Shown here: one piece after another, positions 27,688 through 37,446 of the stretch
Numbering within the stretch: the stretch's first letter is position 1
Layout of the letters: every line of letters starts with the position of its first letter
Origin: Agrobacterium tumefaciens
GTDB lineage: Bacteria > Pseudomonadota > Alphaproteobacteria > Rhizobiales > Rhizobiaceae
Reading direction: 5' to 3'
DNA: 64,000 bases
Assembly: GCF_009649785.1 (NCBI RefSeq)
Contig: NZ_WJOK01000020.1
Location: forward strand, 36,760 to 100,759
Translations under genes and position numbers: made by a program
Notes under the pieces: generated by a model
Database searches by the model: none
What the model was told of the DNA's origin: nothing
The model's input: only the letters and a program-made list of their open reading frames with translations

Positions 27688-28413
27688 ATGGACACGCTAC
27701 AGAAGACCATCCACAATTCGGAATATCCCGTCGTATGCCGCTCCTGCGAGGCGCGTCACGGTGGTCTTTGCAGCACGTTGACGCCGCAGCAGCTCTGCGA
27801 CCTCAACCGTCATTCCAGCCGTAAGAAGCTGGAAGCGGGCAACGAGCTGCTTGCCCAGGGGGAGCTCGTCAGCTCCTACGGCAACATTCTCAACGGCGTG
27901 GTGAAGCTCTCGAAGATGATGTCGGATGGCCGCCAGCAGATCGTCGGCCTGCAATTTGCGCCGGATTTTCTCGGCCGCCCGTTCATGGCGGAAAGCAAGA
28001 TGACGGCGGAAGCCGCAACCGATGTGGAAATCTGCCTGTTCCCGCGCCGCATCGTCGACCGCATGGTTTCCGAAGTGCCGGATATGGAACGTAAGCTTCA
28101 CAGCCAGTCTCTGAAGGAACTGGATGAGGCGCGCGACTGGATGCTGACACTTGGCCGAAAATCGGCACAGGAAAAGGTTGCCAGCTTCCTATATATGATA
28201 GCCACGCATATCGATCCGGAAAAGGACGATAAATCAACGTTCGACCTGCCGCTATCGCGCGCAGACATAGCTGACTTCCTTGGTCTCACCATCGAAACAG
28301 TTAGCCGGCAAATGACTAAGCTGCGCAAGGAAGGCACGATCAGCATCGAGAACAACCGTCATATTACAGTGCCGGACCTCGATATGCTCAGCGAAGCCGC
28401 CGGAAACGACTGA
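27688..28413 (+). CDS. fnrN: FNR-type oxygen-sensing regulator
   Basis: CRP/FNR family activator of 241 residues. The Fe-S ligands are Cys17, Cys20 and Cys28 in CRSCEARHGGLC, with the fourth Cys in the effector domain (Cys116 in VEICLF). The C-terminal helix-turn-helix has the FNR recognition pattern LSRADIADFLGLTIETVSRQMTKL, containing E-xx-SR. It should sense low oxygen and activate hemN and microaerobic genes. FnrN/FixK is distinguished by the CX2CX7C spacing. It is divergent from hemN with an FNR box between, and is followed by the small secreted peptide gene on the opposite strand. Confidence 0.94.
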   Translation: MDTLQKTIHNSEYPVVCRSCEARHGGLCSTLTPQQLCDLNRHSSRKKLEAGNELLAQGELVSSYGNILNGVVKLSKMMSDGRQQIVGLQFAPDFLGRPFMAESKMTAEAATDVEICLFPRRIVDRMVSEVPDMERKLHSQSLKELDEARDWMLTLGRKSAQEKVASFLYMIATHIDPEKDDKSTFDLPLSRADIADFLGLTIETVSRQMTKLRKEGTISIENNRHITVPDLDMLSEAAGND

Positions 28414-28798
28414 CCGGCGTTTTTCAACTTTTCATCGTCCCTGCGGCGCTGACGTTCCGATGTTGATGTACGGCGCCCGCGCCTGCGCGGGTGCGAGCGC
28501 AAAACCGGCAAGAACCAGCAAAGCAGCGATGCATCTCATGATATTTCACCCTGTCTACCGCTTTTTCAGCGGCCTGTTTGTTATGACCGCATCATAAGCG
28601 GCAAAGCGCATCCATCCGCTTAACATCTTCAGTAAGCAGATGGTTCAAAGGCAGGGTAAATAAGGGGTTATGAGAACGGCTTGGTAACAGAATGAAGCAC
28701 AAGGATTGCCGTTATCCTCGGCCTTGTGCCGAGCGAATCTCGAGATCCACAGGTTGTCGATTCTCGGTAAAGGCCCCAGAACGACGAACGGAAGAACC
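28414..28798. other. Intergenic region fnrN to SHOCT lipoprotein
   Basis: 385 bp. The left part contains a 35-residue secreted-peptide frame (28432-28539). The right part holds no clear gene and no clear terminator; a frame that overlaps the lipoprotein on its own strand has no support. Confidence 0.4.
28432..28539 (-). CDS. Predicted 35-residue secreted peptide
   Basis: ATG 28539 to TGA 28432. The first 22 residues are a convincing Sec signal peptide (RC, then hydrophobic IAALLVLAGFALAPAQA) with an AQA-R type cleavage site after about residue 20, leaving only about 15 residues. The mature end is APYINIGTSAPQGR. AGGG lies eight bases upstream of the ATG in the right spacing. It has no recognisable family. 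It could be a true peptide or the remnant of a longer gene, but the combination of ribosome site, start and exported leader is unlikely by chance. Confidence 0.55.
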   Translation of the reverse strand: MRCIAALLVLAGFALAPAQARAPYINIGTSAPQGR

Positions 28799-29227
28799 TC
28801 ATTGCGTAGCAGGCGTCGCAACCGGCTTCTGGTTTTCGCCAAGCGCCCGCAATTCCGCGACTCGGCGTTTGTATTCAGCTTCCGAAATCTGGCCGTTGCG
28901 GCGTGCAGCACCGAGGCGCGACAGGTTCGATTCCATTTTGGACGCCTCGTCATCCCCCATCTGGCTGCCGGCAGCCGTAATCGGTGCTGAAAAGCTTGGA
29001 TAGGTGCCGGTATCGCGTCTCTGGCTCACCACATTGTCGCTGACGGGACGCGGGCCGACGATTTGGGCTTGCGGGTGGGGCATATGGGCCGGTGCGACGA
29101 TCGGTGCCGGGGTCTTGCAGGCGGCAAGTACTGTAACGAGCATGGCGCCGGAAAGCGAAAGAAGGGCGATCCTTCCAGCATTTTCCGCAAATCTTCCCCA
29201 TGTACCCATGTGCTTGCCCATCGTCAT
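28799..29227 (-). CDS. Lipoprotein with SHOCT-like C-terminus
   Basis: 142-residue predicted lipoprotein. The signal peptide ends in the lipobox VLAAC, so Cys37 would be lipidated. A proline- and alanine-rich linker follows, and the C-terminal ~30 residues match the SHOCT short motif (LGAARRNGQISEAEYKRRVAELRALG). SHOCT domains are often found at ends of proteins acting in complexes; no function can be stated. The start could be ATG 29227 or ATG 29221. It is divergent from phaC (about 130 bp between starts), so coordinate control is possible. Confidence 0.75.
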   Translation of the reverse strand: MTMGKHMGTWGRFAENAGRIALLSLSGAMLVTVLAACKTPAPIVAPAHMPHPQAQIVGPRPVSDNVVSQRRDTGTYPSFSAPITAAGSQMGDDEASKMESNLSRLGAARRNGQISEAEYKRRVAELRALGENQKPVATPATQ

Positions 29228-29359
29228 GTTCCGCCTGTAAGGATATCGCCGATATCGAATTCGACTGCGGTTCGGCTCTTCGTGGCCTCCCCTTGCTGGT
29301 GGAACTTGTATTCGTTTTCATGCAGAATGTGCAAACACAAATTTGGTGGAGGACAGCGC

Positions 29360-31219
29360 ATGGCAGGTGTTGACGGCGGGGCAGAGAAAAAGGGTGGCAA
29401 AACGCCCGGTTTCGACGCCACCTCCGCCGAGGCTTACCTGATCCGCGACCCGGAAGCCTTTGCGGTCAACATCGCCCGCGCGCTGGAAAATCTCGGCAAA
29501 GCCGCGTCCGAATGGCTGGCACCCCGCGAACGCGGTGAAATTCCGCAGACCAGCGCCGATCCGATGACCGACCTCGTCAAGACGCTGTCCGACGTCGCCG
29601 AATATTGGATGGCTGAACCGAAGCGCTCGCTCGAAGCGCAGACCCATCTGCTTTCCAGCTATTACGATCTGTGGACAAAATCGGTGGCGCAGTTTTCGGA
29701 AGATGCCGATTCCCGCTCGGAAAAGGCCGCGGAGACCGGCCCGGCAGAGCGAAAGAACAGGCGTTTTGCCGACGCGGACTGGCAGGCCAATCCATTTTTC
29801 GATTTTCTCCTCAAAGCCTATCAGACCACCGTCGGTTTTGCCGACCGGATGGTTATGGAAGCCGAAGGGCTGGACGAGCACACCCGCACCAAGGCGTTGT
29901 TTTACATGCGCCAGGTGACGGAAGCCCTCTCGCCGGCCAACTTCGTCTTCACCAATCCGCAGGTCTTCCGCGAGACGGTCGCGTCCAGCGGGGCCAATCT
30001 CGTCAAGGGCATGGCACAGCTTGCCGAAGATGTCGCGGCCGGCCACGGCCATCTGAAACTGCGCCAGACCGATTACAGCAAATTCGTCATCGGCCAGAAC
30101 ATCGCCATCACACCAGGCAAGGTGGTTGCCAAAAGCCCGCTCTGCGAGATCATCCATTACGCGCCGACGACGAAAAAGGCCTTCAAACGGCCGCTGCTCA
30201 TCGTGCCGCCATGGATCAACAAATTTTATATCCTCGATCTCAACCCACAGAAATCCTTCGTTAAATGGTGTCTCGATCAGGGTCACAGCGTGTTCATGGT
30301 CTCGTGGATCAACCCGGACGCCAGGCTGGCCGACAAGGGCTGGGAGGACTATATCCGCGAAGGTATCGATTTTGCCCTCGACACGATCGAGGAGCAAACC
30401 GACGAAAAAGAGATCAACGCCATCGGCTATTGCGTCGGCGGCACGCTTTTGTCTTCGGCCCTGGCATTGCATGCGCAGGAAGGCAATGAGCGCATTCGCA
30501 GCGCCACACTTCTCGCCGCCCAGACGGATTTCATCCATGCCGGTGACCTCAAGGTCTTCATCGACGAAGGCCAGCTCGCCGCGCTCGACAGGCACATGCA
30601 GGCCGTCGGTTATCTCGATGGCTCGATCATGGCCACAGTCTTCAACATGCTGCGCGCCTCCGATCTCATCTGGCCCTATATGGTCGATAATTATCTGCGC
30701 GGCACGGAACCCCTGCCCTTCGATCTCCTCTACTGGAATTCAGATTCTACCCGGGTGACCGCTGCCTGCCATTCCTTCTATCTGCGCAATTGTTATCTCG
30801 ACAACAATCTCGCCCGCGGGCTGATGCGCGTGGCGGACAAGCGGATCAACCTCGGCGACATAAAAATCCCCGTCTATGATCTAGCCACCCGCGACGACCA
30901 TATCGCGCCAGCGAAATCGGTCTTCACGGGGGCGGCACTGTTCGGCGGCCCCGTGGAATTCGTGCTCGGCGCTTCCGGCCACATAGCCGGTGTGGTCAAT
31001 CCGCCGCAATCCGAAAAATACCAATATTGGACAGGCGCATCACCATCCGGAGACTTCGATGCCTGGCAGACCGCAGCCACGGCCCACAAGGGATCATGGT
31101 GGGTGCACTGGCAAAACTGGATCGAAAGCCAGAATGGCGAGAAGGTAAAGGCAAGGGCGCCGGGAGACGGCAAGCGACCAGTGCTCGGTGATGCACCCGG
31201 AACCTACGTCCTGTCCTGA
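29360..31219 (+). CDS. phaC: Class I poly-3-hydroxybutyrate synthase
   Basis: Polymerises 3-hydroxyacyl-CoA into PHB granules. The 619-residue protein has the N-terminal PhaC domain and the alpha/beta-hydrolase core with the modified lipase box GYCVGGT, in which Cys358 is the acyl-binding nucleophile; Asp512 (DDHIAP) and His541 (GHIAGV) complete the triad. The ATG 29360 has GGAGG eight bases upstream; the frame runs upstream to 29063 but without homology. No phaA, phaB or phasin is nearby, which is usual in rhizobia. It is divergent from the SHOCT lipoprotein gene. Confidence 0.96.
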   Translation: MAGVDGGAEKKGGKTPGFDATSAEAYLIRDPEAFAVNIARALENLGKAASEWLAPRERGEIPQTSADPMTDLVKTLSDVAEYWMAEPKRSLEAQTHLLSSYYDLWTKSVAQFSEDADSRSEKAAETGPAERKNRRFADADWQANPFFDFLLKAYQTTVGFADRMVMEAEGLDEHTRTKALFYMRQVTEALSPANFVFTNPQVFRETVASSGANLVKGMAQLAEDVAAGHGHLKLRQTDYSKFVIGQNIAITPGKVVAKSPLCEIIHYAPTTKKAFKRPLLIVPPWINKFYILDLNPQKSFVKWCLDQGHSVFMVSWINPDARLADKGWEDYIREGIDFALDTIEEQTDEKEINAIGYCVGGTLLSSALALHAQEGNERIRSATLLAAQTDFIHAGDLKVFIDEGQLAALDRHMQAVGYLDGSIMATVFNMLRASDLIWPYMVDNYLRGTEPLPFDLLYWNSDSTRVTAACHSFYLRNCYLDNNLARGLMRVADKRINLGDIKIPVYDLATRDDHIAPAKSVFTGAALFGGPVEFVLGASGHIAGVVNPPQSEKYQYWTGASPSGDFDAWQTAATAHKGSWWVHWQNWIESQNGEKVKARAPGDGKRPVLGDAPGTYVLS

Positions 31220-31249
31220 CCAGCCCCCACCTCTCACCTTTCAGGCCAC

Positions 31250-31969
31250 ATGCTCTTCACGCCCCCACTCGTTCCCGCCACGCTGATCGCCCGCTACAAG
31301 CGTTTCCTCTTCGACGCTGTTCTGGAGGACGGCACGGCGATTACAGGCTCCTGCCCCAATACCGGCTCCATGCGCGGATTGACCACGCCCGGCTCGCGTA
31401 TCTGGCTGTCCGAGCATGACAGCCCAACCCGCAAGTACCGGCATATGCTGGAAATGGTCGAGGCCGATGGCACCGTGGTCGGCATCAATACCGGCATGCC
31501 GAACCGGCTGGCGGAAGAAGCGATTCTCAATGGCCGTATCCCGCAGCTTGCCGGCTATTCGACGATCCGGCGCGAGCAGAAATACGGCCGCAATTCCCGC
31601 ATCGATTTCCTGCTTTCCGAAATTGGGCGGCCGGATGCCTATGTGGAAGTAAAGAACGTTCATTTCATGCGCGAAAAAGGTCTGGCCGAATTCCCTGATA
31701 CCGCCACCAAACGCGGCGCCAAACATCTGGAGGAGCTGGGCGACGCAGCGGAGGAAGGTCACCGCGCGGTGATGCTCTATCTCATTCAGCGCAACGATTG
31801 CGACCGGATGCGCATCTGCGATGATCTGGATCCGGTCTATGCGCTGGCGTTTCAGCGAGCCATGTCGCGCGGCGTGGAGGCCTATGCGGTGAAATGCGAC
31901 GTTTCCCCGGCACAAATTTCAGTCACGGGAACGGTTAAGATGGACGAATGGCGTCCGGCTGTTTTATGA
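31250..31969 (+). CDS. sfsA: Sugar fermentation stimulation protein homolog
   Basis: SfsA family, 239 residues. It has the family's early stretch [12 protein letters not shown] and the later YVEVKNVHF segment that resembles a PD-(D/E)XK nuclease core. SfsA proteins bind DNA and in E. coli affect maltose gene expression, but the biochemical role is unsettled (family knowledge). It is 30 bp after phaC and 28 bp before map, all on the plus strand, so it may be in one transcription unit with map and radC. Confidence 0.93.
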   Translation: MLFTPPLVPATLIARYKRFLFDAVLEDGTAITGSCPNTGSMRGLTTPGSRIWLSEHDSPTRKYRHMLEMVEADGTVVGINTGMPNRLAEEAILNGRIPQLAGYSTIRREQKYGRNSRIDFLLSEIGRPDAYVEVKNVHFMREKGLAEFPDTATKRGAKHLEELGDAAEEGHRAVMLYLIQRNDCDRMRICDDLDPVYALAFQRAMSRGVEAYAVKCDVSPAQISVTGTVKMDEWRPAVL

Positions 31970-31997
31970 ACAGGGACGTAAAGAGACAGAAAGCACT

Positions 31998-32834
31998 ATG
32001 ATGGTCACCTATATCGACGCAGCCTCCGCCCCCCTCAAGAATACCGGCGTCATCCGCCTTTATACCCCTGAGGATTTCGACGGGATGCGCAAGGCGTGCC
32101 AGCTGACGGCGCGTTGCCTCGACGAACTGGCGGCAATCGTCAAGCCGGGTGTGACGACTGATGCCATCGACCGTTTCGTCTTCGAGTTCGGCGCCGACCA
32201 TGGCGCTTTGCCGGCAACACTGAATTACCGCGGTTATACGAAATCCGTCTGCACCTCTATCAACCATGTGGTCTGCCACGGCATTCCGGACGCAAAGCCG
32301 CTGCGTGAAGGCGAAATCGTCAATATCGACGTGACCTATATTCTGGACGGCTGGCACGGCGATTCGAGCCGCATGTATCCGGTTGGCACGATCAAGCGCG
32401 CAGCTGAACGTCTGATGGAAGTGACCTATGAATGCCTGATGCTCGGCATCGCGGCAGTGAAACCGGGTGCGCGCACCGGCGCGATCGGCGCGGCTATTCA
32501 GGCCTATGCCGAGGCGGAACGCTGCTCGGTGGTGCGTGATTTCTGCGGCCACGGCGTTGGACGCCTGTTCCACGACACCCCCAATATCCTGCACTACGGC
32601 CGCCCGGACGAAGGCCCGGAGATTCGCGAGGGCATGATCTTCACCATCGAGCCGATGATCAACCTCGGCAAGCCGCATGTGAAGGTACTTTCCGATGGCT
32701 GGACGGCAGTAACGCGCGACCGCTCCCTTTCCGCACAATACGAACATGCGGTCGGCGTAACCGCGACCGGTTGCGAAATCTTCACACTGTCGCCGGGCGG
32801 CTTTGACCGTCCGGGCCTGCCGCCACTCGCATAA
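31998..32834 (+). CDS. map: Methionine aminopeptidase, type I
   Basis: Removes the initiator methionine from new proteins. 278 residues. The di-metal ligands are visible: Asp in NIDVTYILDGWHGDSS (two Asp), His in GHGVGRLFH, and two Glu in FTIEPMIN and YEHAVGVT. Start: two consecutive ATG codons at 31998 and 32001 cannot be told apart. The short gap after sfsA and 12-bp gap before radC suggest co-transcription. Confidence 0.96.
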   Translation: MMVTYIDAASAPLKNTGVIRLYTPEDFDGMRKACQLTARCLDELAAIVKPGVTTDAIDRFVFEFGADHGALPATLNYRGYTKSVCTSINHVVCHGIPDAKPLREGEIVNIDVTYILDGWHGDSSRMYPVGTIKRAAERLMEVTYECLMLGIAAVKPGARTGAIGAAIQAYAEAERCSVVRDFCGHGVGRLFHDTPNILHYGRPDEGPEIREGMIFTIEPMINLGKPHVKVLSDGWTAVTRDRSLSAQYEHAVGVTATGCEIFTLSPGGFDRPGLPPLA

Positions 32835-32846
32835 GGCCAGACCGCC

Positions 32847-33692
32847 ATGGCAAAACGCCCTGCCCCGCCTTCCGCCGATCTTCCATCGACCTCCGGCTTT
32901 CAGGCGGGAAACGGCGATCTGTTCGACGGAACGGATGAGCGCGGCTTCTTTGCCGAACCGCGAAGTGCGGTGAAGAAGGCCTCGGAAAACCCCGCAGCCG
33001 TTGCGGAGCCGGAAGCGGAGATCGCACACTATCACGGCCATCGGGACAGGCTGCGGGCGCGTTATCGCGACGGCGGCGATACCGCCCTTGCCGATTACGA
33101 ACTGCTGGAGCTTCTGCTTTTCCGGCTGATACCGAGGCGTGATACCAAACCCATCGCCAAAGCGTTGATCGCCCGCTTTGGTACCCTTGGCGGGGTGCTC
33201 GGCGCGCCGCTGCCGCTGTTGCAGGAGGTGAAGGGCGTGGGTGAGGCCGTGGCGCTCGATCTGAAGCTCGTCGCCTCCGTTTCCCAGCGCATGCTGAAGG
33301 GCGAAATCCGCAACAAGCAGATTCTCGGCTCCTGGTCTTCCGTCATCGACTATTGCCATGCCGCCATGGCCCATGAAACCCGCGAACAATTCCGCATCCT
33401 GTTCCTCGACAAGCGCAACGTCCTGATCGCCGACGAGGTGCAGGGTCAGGGAACCGTGGACCACACGCCGGTTTACCCGCGCGAAGTGGTGCGCCGCGCC
33501 CTCGAACTTTCCTCTACAGCTTTGATTTTAATACATAATCATCCGAGTGGAGACCCTACCCCCTCGCGTGCCGATATCGAGATGACCAAAACCATCATCG
33601 ATACGGCAAAGCCGCTGGGGATAGCAGTGCACGACCACATCATCATCGGCAAAGACGGCCACGCCAGCTTCAAAGGGCTTCGGCTGATCTGA
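32847..33692 (+). CDS. radC: RadC family JAB1/MPN domain protein
   Basis: 281 residues. The N-terminal part has helix-hairpin-helix-like features near [15 protein letters not shown], and the C-terminal half carries the JAMM metalloprotease motif as [14 protein letters not shown], preceded by [13 protein letters not shown]. RadC was once linked to DNA repair, but the molecular role is unknown; it is common near mobile and repair genes. Here it follows map by 12 bp and sits in a normal housekeeping setting. A C-terminal stretch of low-GC DNA just before the motif is the only compositional oddity. Confidence 0.94.
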   Translation: MAKRPAPPSADLPSTSGFQAGNGDLFDGTDERGFFAEPRSAVKKASENPAAVAEPEAEIAHYHGHRDRLRARYRDGGDTALADYELLELLLFRLIPRRDTKPIAKALIARFGTLGGVLGAPLPLLQEVKGVGEAVALDLKLVASVSQRMLKGEIRNKQILGSWSSVIDYCHAAMAHETREQFRILFLDKRNVLIADEVQGQGTVDHTPVYPREVVRRALELSSTALILIHNHPSGDPTPSRADIEMTKTIIDTAKPLGIAVHDHIIIGKDGHASFKGLRLI

Positions 33693-33838
33693 AATCCATG
33701 GGTATCAACGCGAAGGCCTTTCCCGGCCTGCAACCCATAAGAGCGACATCAATACAAAATTAACACCTATAAATTAGCATTTCCGAAAATAAGAATAAAG
33801 GCATCTGACTTTGGTGCCTGAAGAAACGGGGGTGCTTT

Positions 33839-34261
33839 ATGCGTAATGGAGTGCATTTCCTTCGTGATCGATCCGGCTCGTCCGCTGTCGAGTTCGCCAT
33901 CGTCGCGCCGATTTTCTTTCTCGTCCTGCTGACAATGATTGCCTACGGTATCTACCTGATGGCCGCCTATTCTGTGCAGCAGATCGCCGCCGACGCGGCA
34001 AGGACGGCAGTTGCCGGACTGAATACGACCGAGCGCCAGCAGCTGGCCCGTGATTTCGTCACCAAAAGTGACCTCAGCTACGCCTTCATGGACAAGACGC
34101 GTTTCACGGTCAACGTCGCCACCGATCCCGCCAATGCCAACCAATTCACGGTCAAGGTGGAATATGACGCCCGTGATCTGCCGATCTGGAGCCTCTACAG
34201 CTACACCCTGCCAGAGCCGGTCATTCGGCGTTTTTCCACAATCCGGATCGGAGGAGCATGA
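33839..34261 (+). CDS. TadE-like pilus-assembly protein (pseudopilin-like)
   Basis: 140-residue protein with a charged N-terminus (MRNGVHFLRDRSGSS) and a single hydrophobic segment AVEFAIVAPIFFLVLLTMIAYGIYL at about 16-40, with the E in AVEFA at the +5-like position common to TadE/type IV pilin-like proteins. The start follows GGGGGTGCTTT. The stop overlaps the start region of the next gene with a 1-bp gap. TadE and TadG normally serve Flp pilus secretion, but no tadA, B, C or Z genes are here. Confidence 0.75.
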   Translation: MRNGVHFLRDRSGSSAVEFAIVAPIFFLVLLTMIAYGIYLMAAYSVQQIAADAARTAVAGLNTTERQQLARDFVTKSDLSYAFMDKTRFTVNVATDPANANQFTVKVEYDARDLPIWSLYSYTLPEPVIRRFSTIRIGGA

Positions 34262-34262
34262 C

Positions 34263-36002
34263 ATGCAAAATATCTCTTCTTTGCTTCCCCGTTTCCTGAA
34301 GGATCGCACAGGCAACATCGCCATCTCGGCCGGGCTTACCGCACCGCTTTTCATCGGCATATTGGCGCTTGGCGTCGACTATGGCTATCTGACCCTGCAG
34401 AAGCGGCAATTGCAGCAGACCGCCGATCTTGCGGCCATATCAGCGGCGGCCAATGCCGCTGATCCCGAAAAGGCGGTCCAGCAATATTTCGCCCTCAACG
34501 GCATGAATCTCGGGGTCAAGACACCGAATGGCCTCTTGACCGTGGACGGTCTTCAACCTTTCGACCCCTTGAACGAATTTGCCAAGAGCAACGGTTATGC
34601 CGAAGTCGTCAAAGGTCACTATGAGCCGGACGCGACCCTGCCTGTCGGCCAGCGTTTCGTCGAAAATGCACTTCCCACCAATGCGATGAAAGTGAATATC
34701 GTCGAAAAGGGTCAGATATTCTTTGCTTCCGCCTTCACCACGCCGCCCAAGATTTCCGCGGCCGGAACGGCCTCATCCCAAAAGATCGCGGCATTTTCGG
34801 TGGGCTCGCGACTGGCGAGCCTCGATGAAGGCATTTTGAACAGCCTGCTCGGCGGCCTGCTCGGCACCACGGTCTCGCTCAAGGTTATGGATTACCAGGC
34901 GCTTGTGGCTGCTGATGTCAACGCGCTGCATGTCGTCGAAGCGCTGGCTGTCGATCTCAACCTGACAGCCAGCACCTACAAGGATGTCCTGAAGACGGAA
35001 ATCACCTACGGCAAATTCCTGGACGCGCTGACGAAGACCACCGGCCTGCAGCCGGCTGTGGCCAACATTCTGAAGACGCTGGCAAAAACCGCTAACAAGA
35101 GCAACATCAAGCTCAAGCTTGAAGAAATCCTCAATCTCGGCCCGTTCTCGGACAAGCTGATCGGTAGCGGCGAAAACCTCAAGGTCACCGCAGGCGTCTT
35201 CGATCTTCTCAACGCCGCTGCCGTGGCAGGCAATGGCGGCAACCAGCTGGCGCTCAACCTCAACGCCAATCTTCTCGGTCTCGCCTCGGTCAAGACGACG
35301 CTCGCCATCGGTGAGCCACCCGTCGAAACGCCGTCGCTTGCCGTCGGCGGCCAGGGCACGGTGGTGCGCACCGCACAAACCCGTCTGGCGGTCAGTGTCG
35401 TGGTTGACGGGCTTCAGGCGATTGCCGGTCTGAAGGTCAATATTCCGCTCTATGTGGAAGTCGCCCATGCCGAAGCGCGGCTCGCCGACATTCGCTGCAC
35501 GGGCGGCGGACAGGGTACGGTCGATGTCGAAGTCGTTCCCGGCGTCGCAGAAATCGCGCTTGGCAATGTCGATACCACGGCCTTTGCCAATTTCGGCAAG
35601 GATCCGCGCGTCACCAAGACGGCGATCGTGGATTCGGCCCTGCTCGCCATCAATGGCAGCGCCCTCATCAATGCCACGAACATGACGAAGACCAAGCTGA
35701 CCTTTACCCAGTCGGATATCACCCAGGCCAAGATCAAGAGTGTTTCCACCAAGGATACCGTTACCACTCTTGTCAGTTCACTGCTGAAGAACCTCAATCT
35801 GGATATCAGGCTTCTCTTCCTTAATATCGATCTGGGAGGTCTGGCGGGCATCCAGTCAGCGCTTGCCAACACGCTCGCGGCAGTCACGGCGCCCGTGGAT
35901 CAGCTGCTCTACAACGTGCTGCTGGTACTCGGCGTCAAGATCGGCGAAGCCGATGTGCGCGTCACCGACGTTCGCTGCCAGCAGCCGGCACTCGTCCAGT
36001 AA
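34263..36002 (+). CDS. TadG-like protein with pilus-assembly N-terminus
   Basis: 579-residue protein beginning with a TadG-type N-terminal segment: DRTGNIAISAGLTAPLFIGILALGVDYGYLTLQKRQLQQTADLAAISAA (about residues 13-62), containing one membrane span and a short helical region. The rest is long and rich in alternating hydrophobic and small residues, with Cys pairs only at ADIRCTGGG and TDVRCQQP. The ATG 34263 lies one base after the tadE-like gene stop and follows GGAGGAG; a longer frame back to 34050 overlaps tadE and has no homology. A strong terminator follows. Function beyond TadG-like is unknown. Confidence 0.75.
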   Translation: MQNISSLLPRFLKDRTGNIAISAGLTAPLFIGILALGVDYGYLTLQKRQLQQTADLAAISAAANAADPEKAVQQYFALNGMNLGVKTPNGLLTVDGLQPFDPLNEFAKSNGYAEVVKGHYEPDATLPVGQRFVENALPTNAMKVNIVEKGQIFFASAFTTPPKISAAGTASSQKIAAFSVGSRLASLDEGILNSLLGGLLGTTVSLKVMDYQALVAADVNALHVVEALAVDLNLTASTYKDVLKTEITYGKFLDALTKTTGLQPAVANILKTLAKTANKSNIKLKLEEILNLGPFSDKLIGSGENLKVTAGVFDLLNAAAVAGNGGNQLALNLNANLLGLASVKTTLAIGEPPVETPSLAVGGQGTVVRTAQTRLAVSVVVDGLQAIAGLKVNIPLYVEVAHAEARLADIRCTGGGQGTVDVEVVPGVAEIALGNVDTTAFANFGKDPRVTKTAIVDSALLAINGSALINATNMTKTKLTFTQSDITQAKIKSVSTKDTVTTLVSSLLKNLNLDIRLLFLNIDLGGLAGIQSALANTLAAVTAPVDQLLYNVLLVLGVKIGEADVRVTDVRCQQPALVQ

Positions 36003-36019
36003 TCAGGCCGACAACCATA

Positions 36020-36053
36020 AAAAAAGCCGCCGGCAGTATCCGGCGGCTTTTTT
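36020..36053. terminator. Bidirectional terminator, tadG-like gene / DAHP synthase
   Basis: Perfect 8-bp core GCCGCCGG (36026-36033) / CCGGCGGC (36040-36047) with a 6-nt loop, flanked by A6 on the left and T6 on the right, so it works on both strands. It separates the convergent genes ending at 36002 and 36070. Confidence 0.9.
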
Positions 36054-36069
36054 GTTTGATCTGCCTCTG

Positions 36070-37446
36070 TCAGGCAGTAGCAATTGCCAGACGCTTCTCG
36101 TCCCGGCCGCTCTTCATGCGCTCGGACAGAAGGAAAGCCAGCTCCAGTGCCTGATCGGCGTTGAGACGCGGATCGCAATGGGTGTGGTAACGATCCGACA
36201 GCGAATCCGCCGTTACGGCGCGGGCGCCGCCGGTGCACTCGGTCACGTCCTTGCCGGTCATCTCGATGTGGATGCCGCCCGGATGTGTGCCTTCGGCACG
36301 GTGGATCTGGAAGAAGCTTTCGACTTCCGACAGGATGCGCTCGAACGGACGCGTCTTGTAGTGGTTGAGCGTGATGGTGTTGCCATGCATCGGATCGCAG
36401 GACCAGACCACCTTGCGGCCCTCTTTCTCCACGGCACGGATGAGCTTCGGCAGGCTGTCCGCCACCTTGTCGTGGCCGAAACGGCAGATCAGCGTCAGAC
36501 GGCCGGCCTCGTTTGCAGGGTTCAGCGCGTCGATCAGCTCGATCAGATTATCCGGCGTCAGCGACGGTCCGCACTTCAGGCCGATCGGGTTCTTGATGCC
36601 GCGGAAATATTCCACATGCGCATGGTCGAGCTGACGCGTGCGGTCGCCGATCCAGATCATGTGGCCCGACGTGGCATACCAGTCACCGGAGGTCGAATCG
36701 ACGCGGGTCAGCGCCTCTTCGTAACCGAGCAGCAGAGCCTCGTGGCTGGTGAAGAAATCGGTTTCGCGCAGGCTAGGATTGTTTTCTGCGCTGATGCCGA
36801 TTGCCTGCATGAAGTTCATGGTCTCGGAAATCCGGTCAGCCAGCTTGCGGTAACGATCCGCCTGCGGGCTGTCCTTGATGAAGCCGAGCATCCACTGGTG
36901 GACGTTTTCAAGGTTGGCGTAGCCGCCCATTGCGAAAGCGCGCAGCAGGTTAAGCGTCGCCGCCGACTGGCGGTACGCGTCGAGCTGACGCTCGGGGTTC
37001 GGCACACGCGAGGTCTCATTGAACTCGATGCCGTTGATGATGTCGCCGCGGTAGGACGGCAGCGTCACGCCATCGAGCACTTCCACGTTCGAAGAGCGGG
37101 GCTTGGCGAACTGACCGGCAATACGACCGACTTTCACCACCGGCAGCTGCGCACCATAGGTCAGGACGACAGCCATCTGCAGGAAAGCGCGGAAGAAGTC
37201 GCGGATATTATCCGCGCCATGCTCGAGGAAGCTTTCGGCGCAATCGCCACCCTGCAACAGAAAGGCGTTGCCGTCTGCCACATTGGCAAGCTGCTTTTTC
37301 AGGCGGCGGGCTTCACCGGCAAAAACGAGCGGCGGATAGGTCGCAAGCGTGGCTTCCGTCGCCGCAAGCGCTGCCGCGTCAGGATATTCGGGAACCTGCT
37401 GGATCGGTTTCTGCCGCCAACTGCCGGGTGTCCAATTCTGTGCCAT
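36070..37446 (-). CDS. aroF: 3-deoxy-7-phosphoheptulonate synthase, class II
   Basis: First step of the shikimate pathway: PEP plus erythrose-4-phosphate to DAHP. The 458-residue protein is a plant-type (class II) DAHP synthase, recognised by [19 protein letters not shown] at the N-terminus, [31 protein letters not shown] and GLKCGPSL segments. The ATG 37446 has AAGGA directly upstream; the frame continues upstream without homology. It converges with the tadG-like gene across a bidirectional terminator. The letter aroF is provisional, since class II enzymes carry several names (aroF, aroG, aroH). Confidence 0.94.
   Translation of the reverse strand: MAQNWTPGSWRQKPIQQVPEYPDAAALAATEATLATYPPLVFAGEARRLKKQLANVADGNAFLLQGGDCAESFLEHGADNIRDFFRAFLQMAVVLTYGAQLPVVKVGRIAGQFAKPRSSNVEVLDGVTLPSYRGDIINGIEFNETSRVPNPERQLDAYRQSAATLNLLRAFAMGGYANLENVHQWMLGFIKDSPQADRYRKLADRISETMNFMQAIGISAENNPSLRETDFFTSHEALLLGYEEALTRVDSTSGDWYATSGHMIWIGDRTRQLDHAHVEYFRGIKNPIGLKCGPSLTPDNLIELIDALNPANEAGRLTLICRFGHDKVADSLPKLIRAVEKEGRKVVWSCDPMHGNTITLNHYKTRPFERILSEVESFFQIHRAEGTHPGGIHIEMTGKDVTECTGGARAVTADSLSDRYHTHCDPRLNADQALELAFLLSERMKSGRDEKRLAIATA

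Noticed and set aside
28645..28953. 102-codon minus-strand frame overlapping the SHOCT lipoprotein
   Set aside because: Overlaps a gene with a lipobox and SHOCT motif in another frame on the same strand; no own support.
31935..33464. 509-codon minus-strand frame opposite map and radC
   Set aside because: Shadow of two recognised genes.
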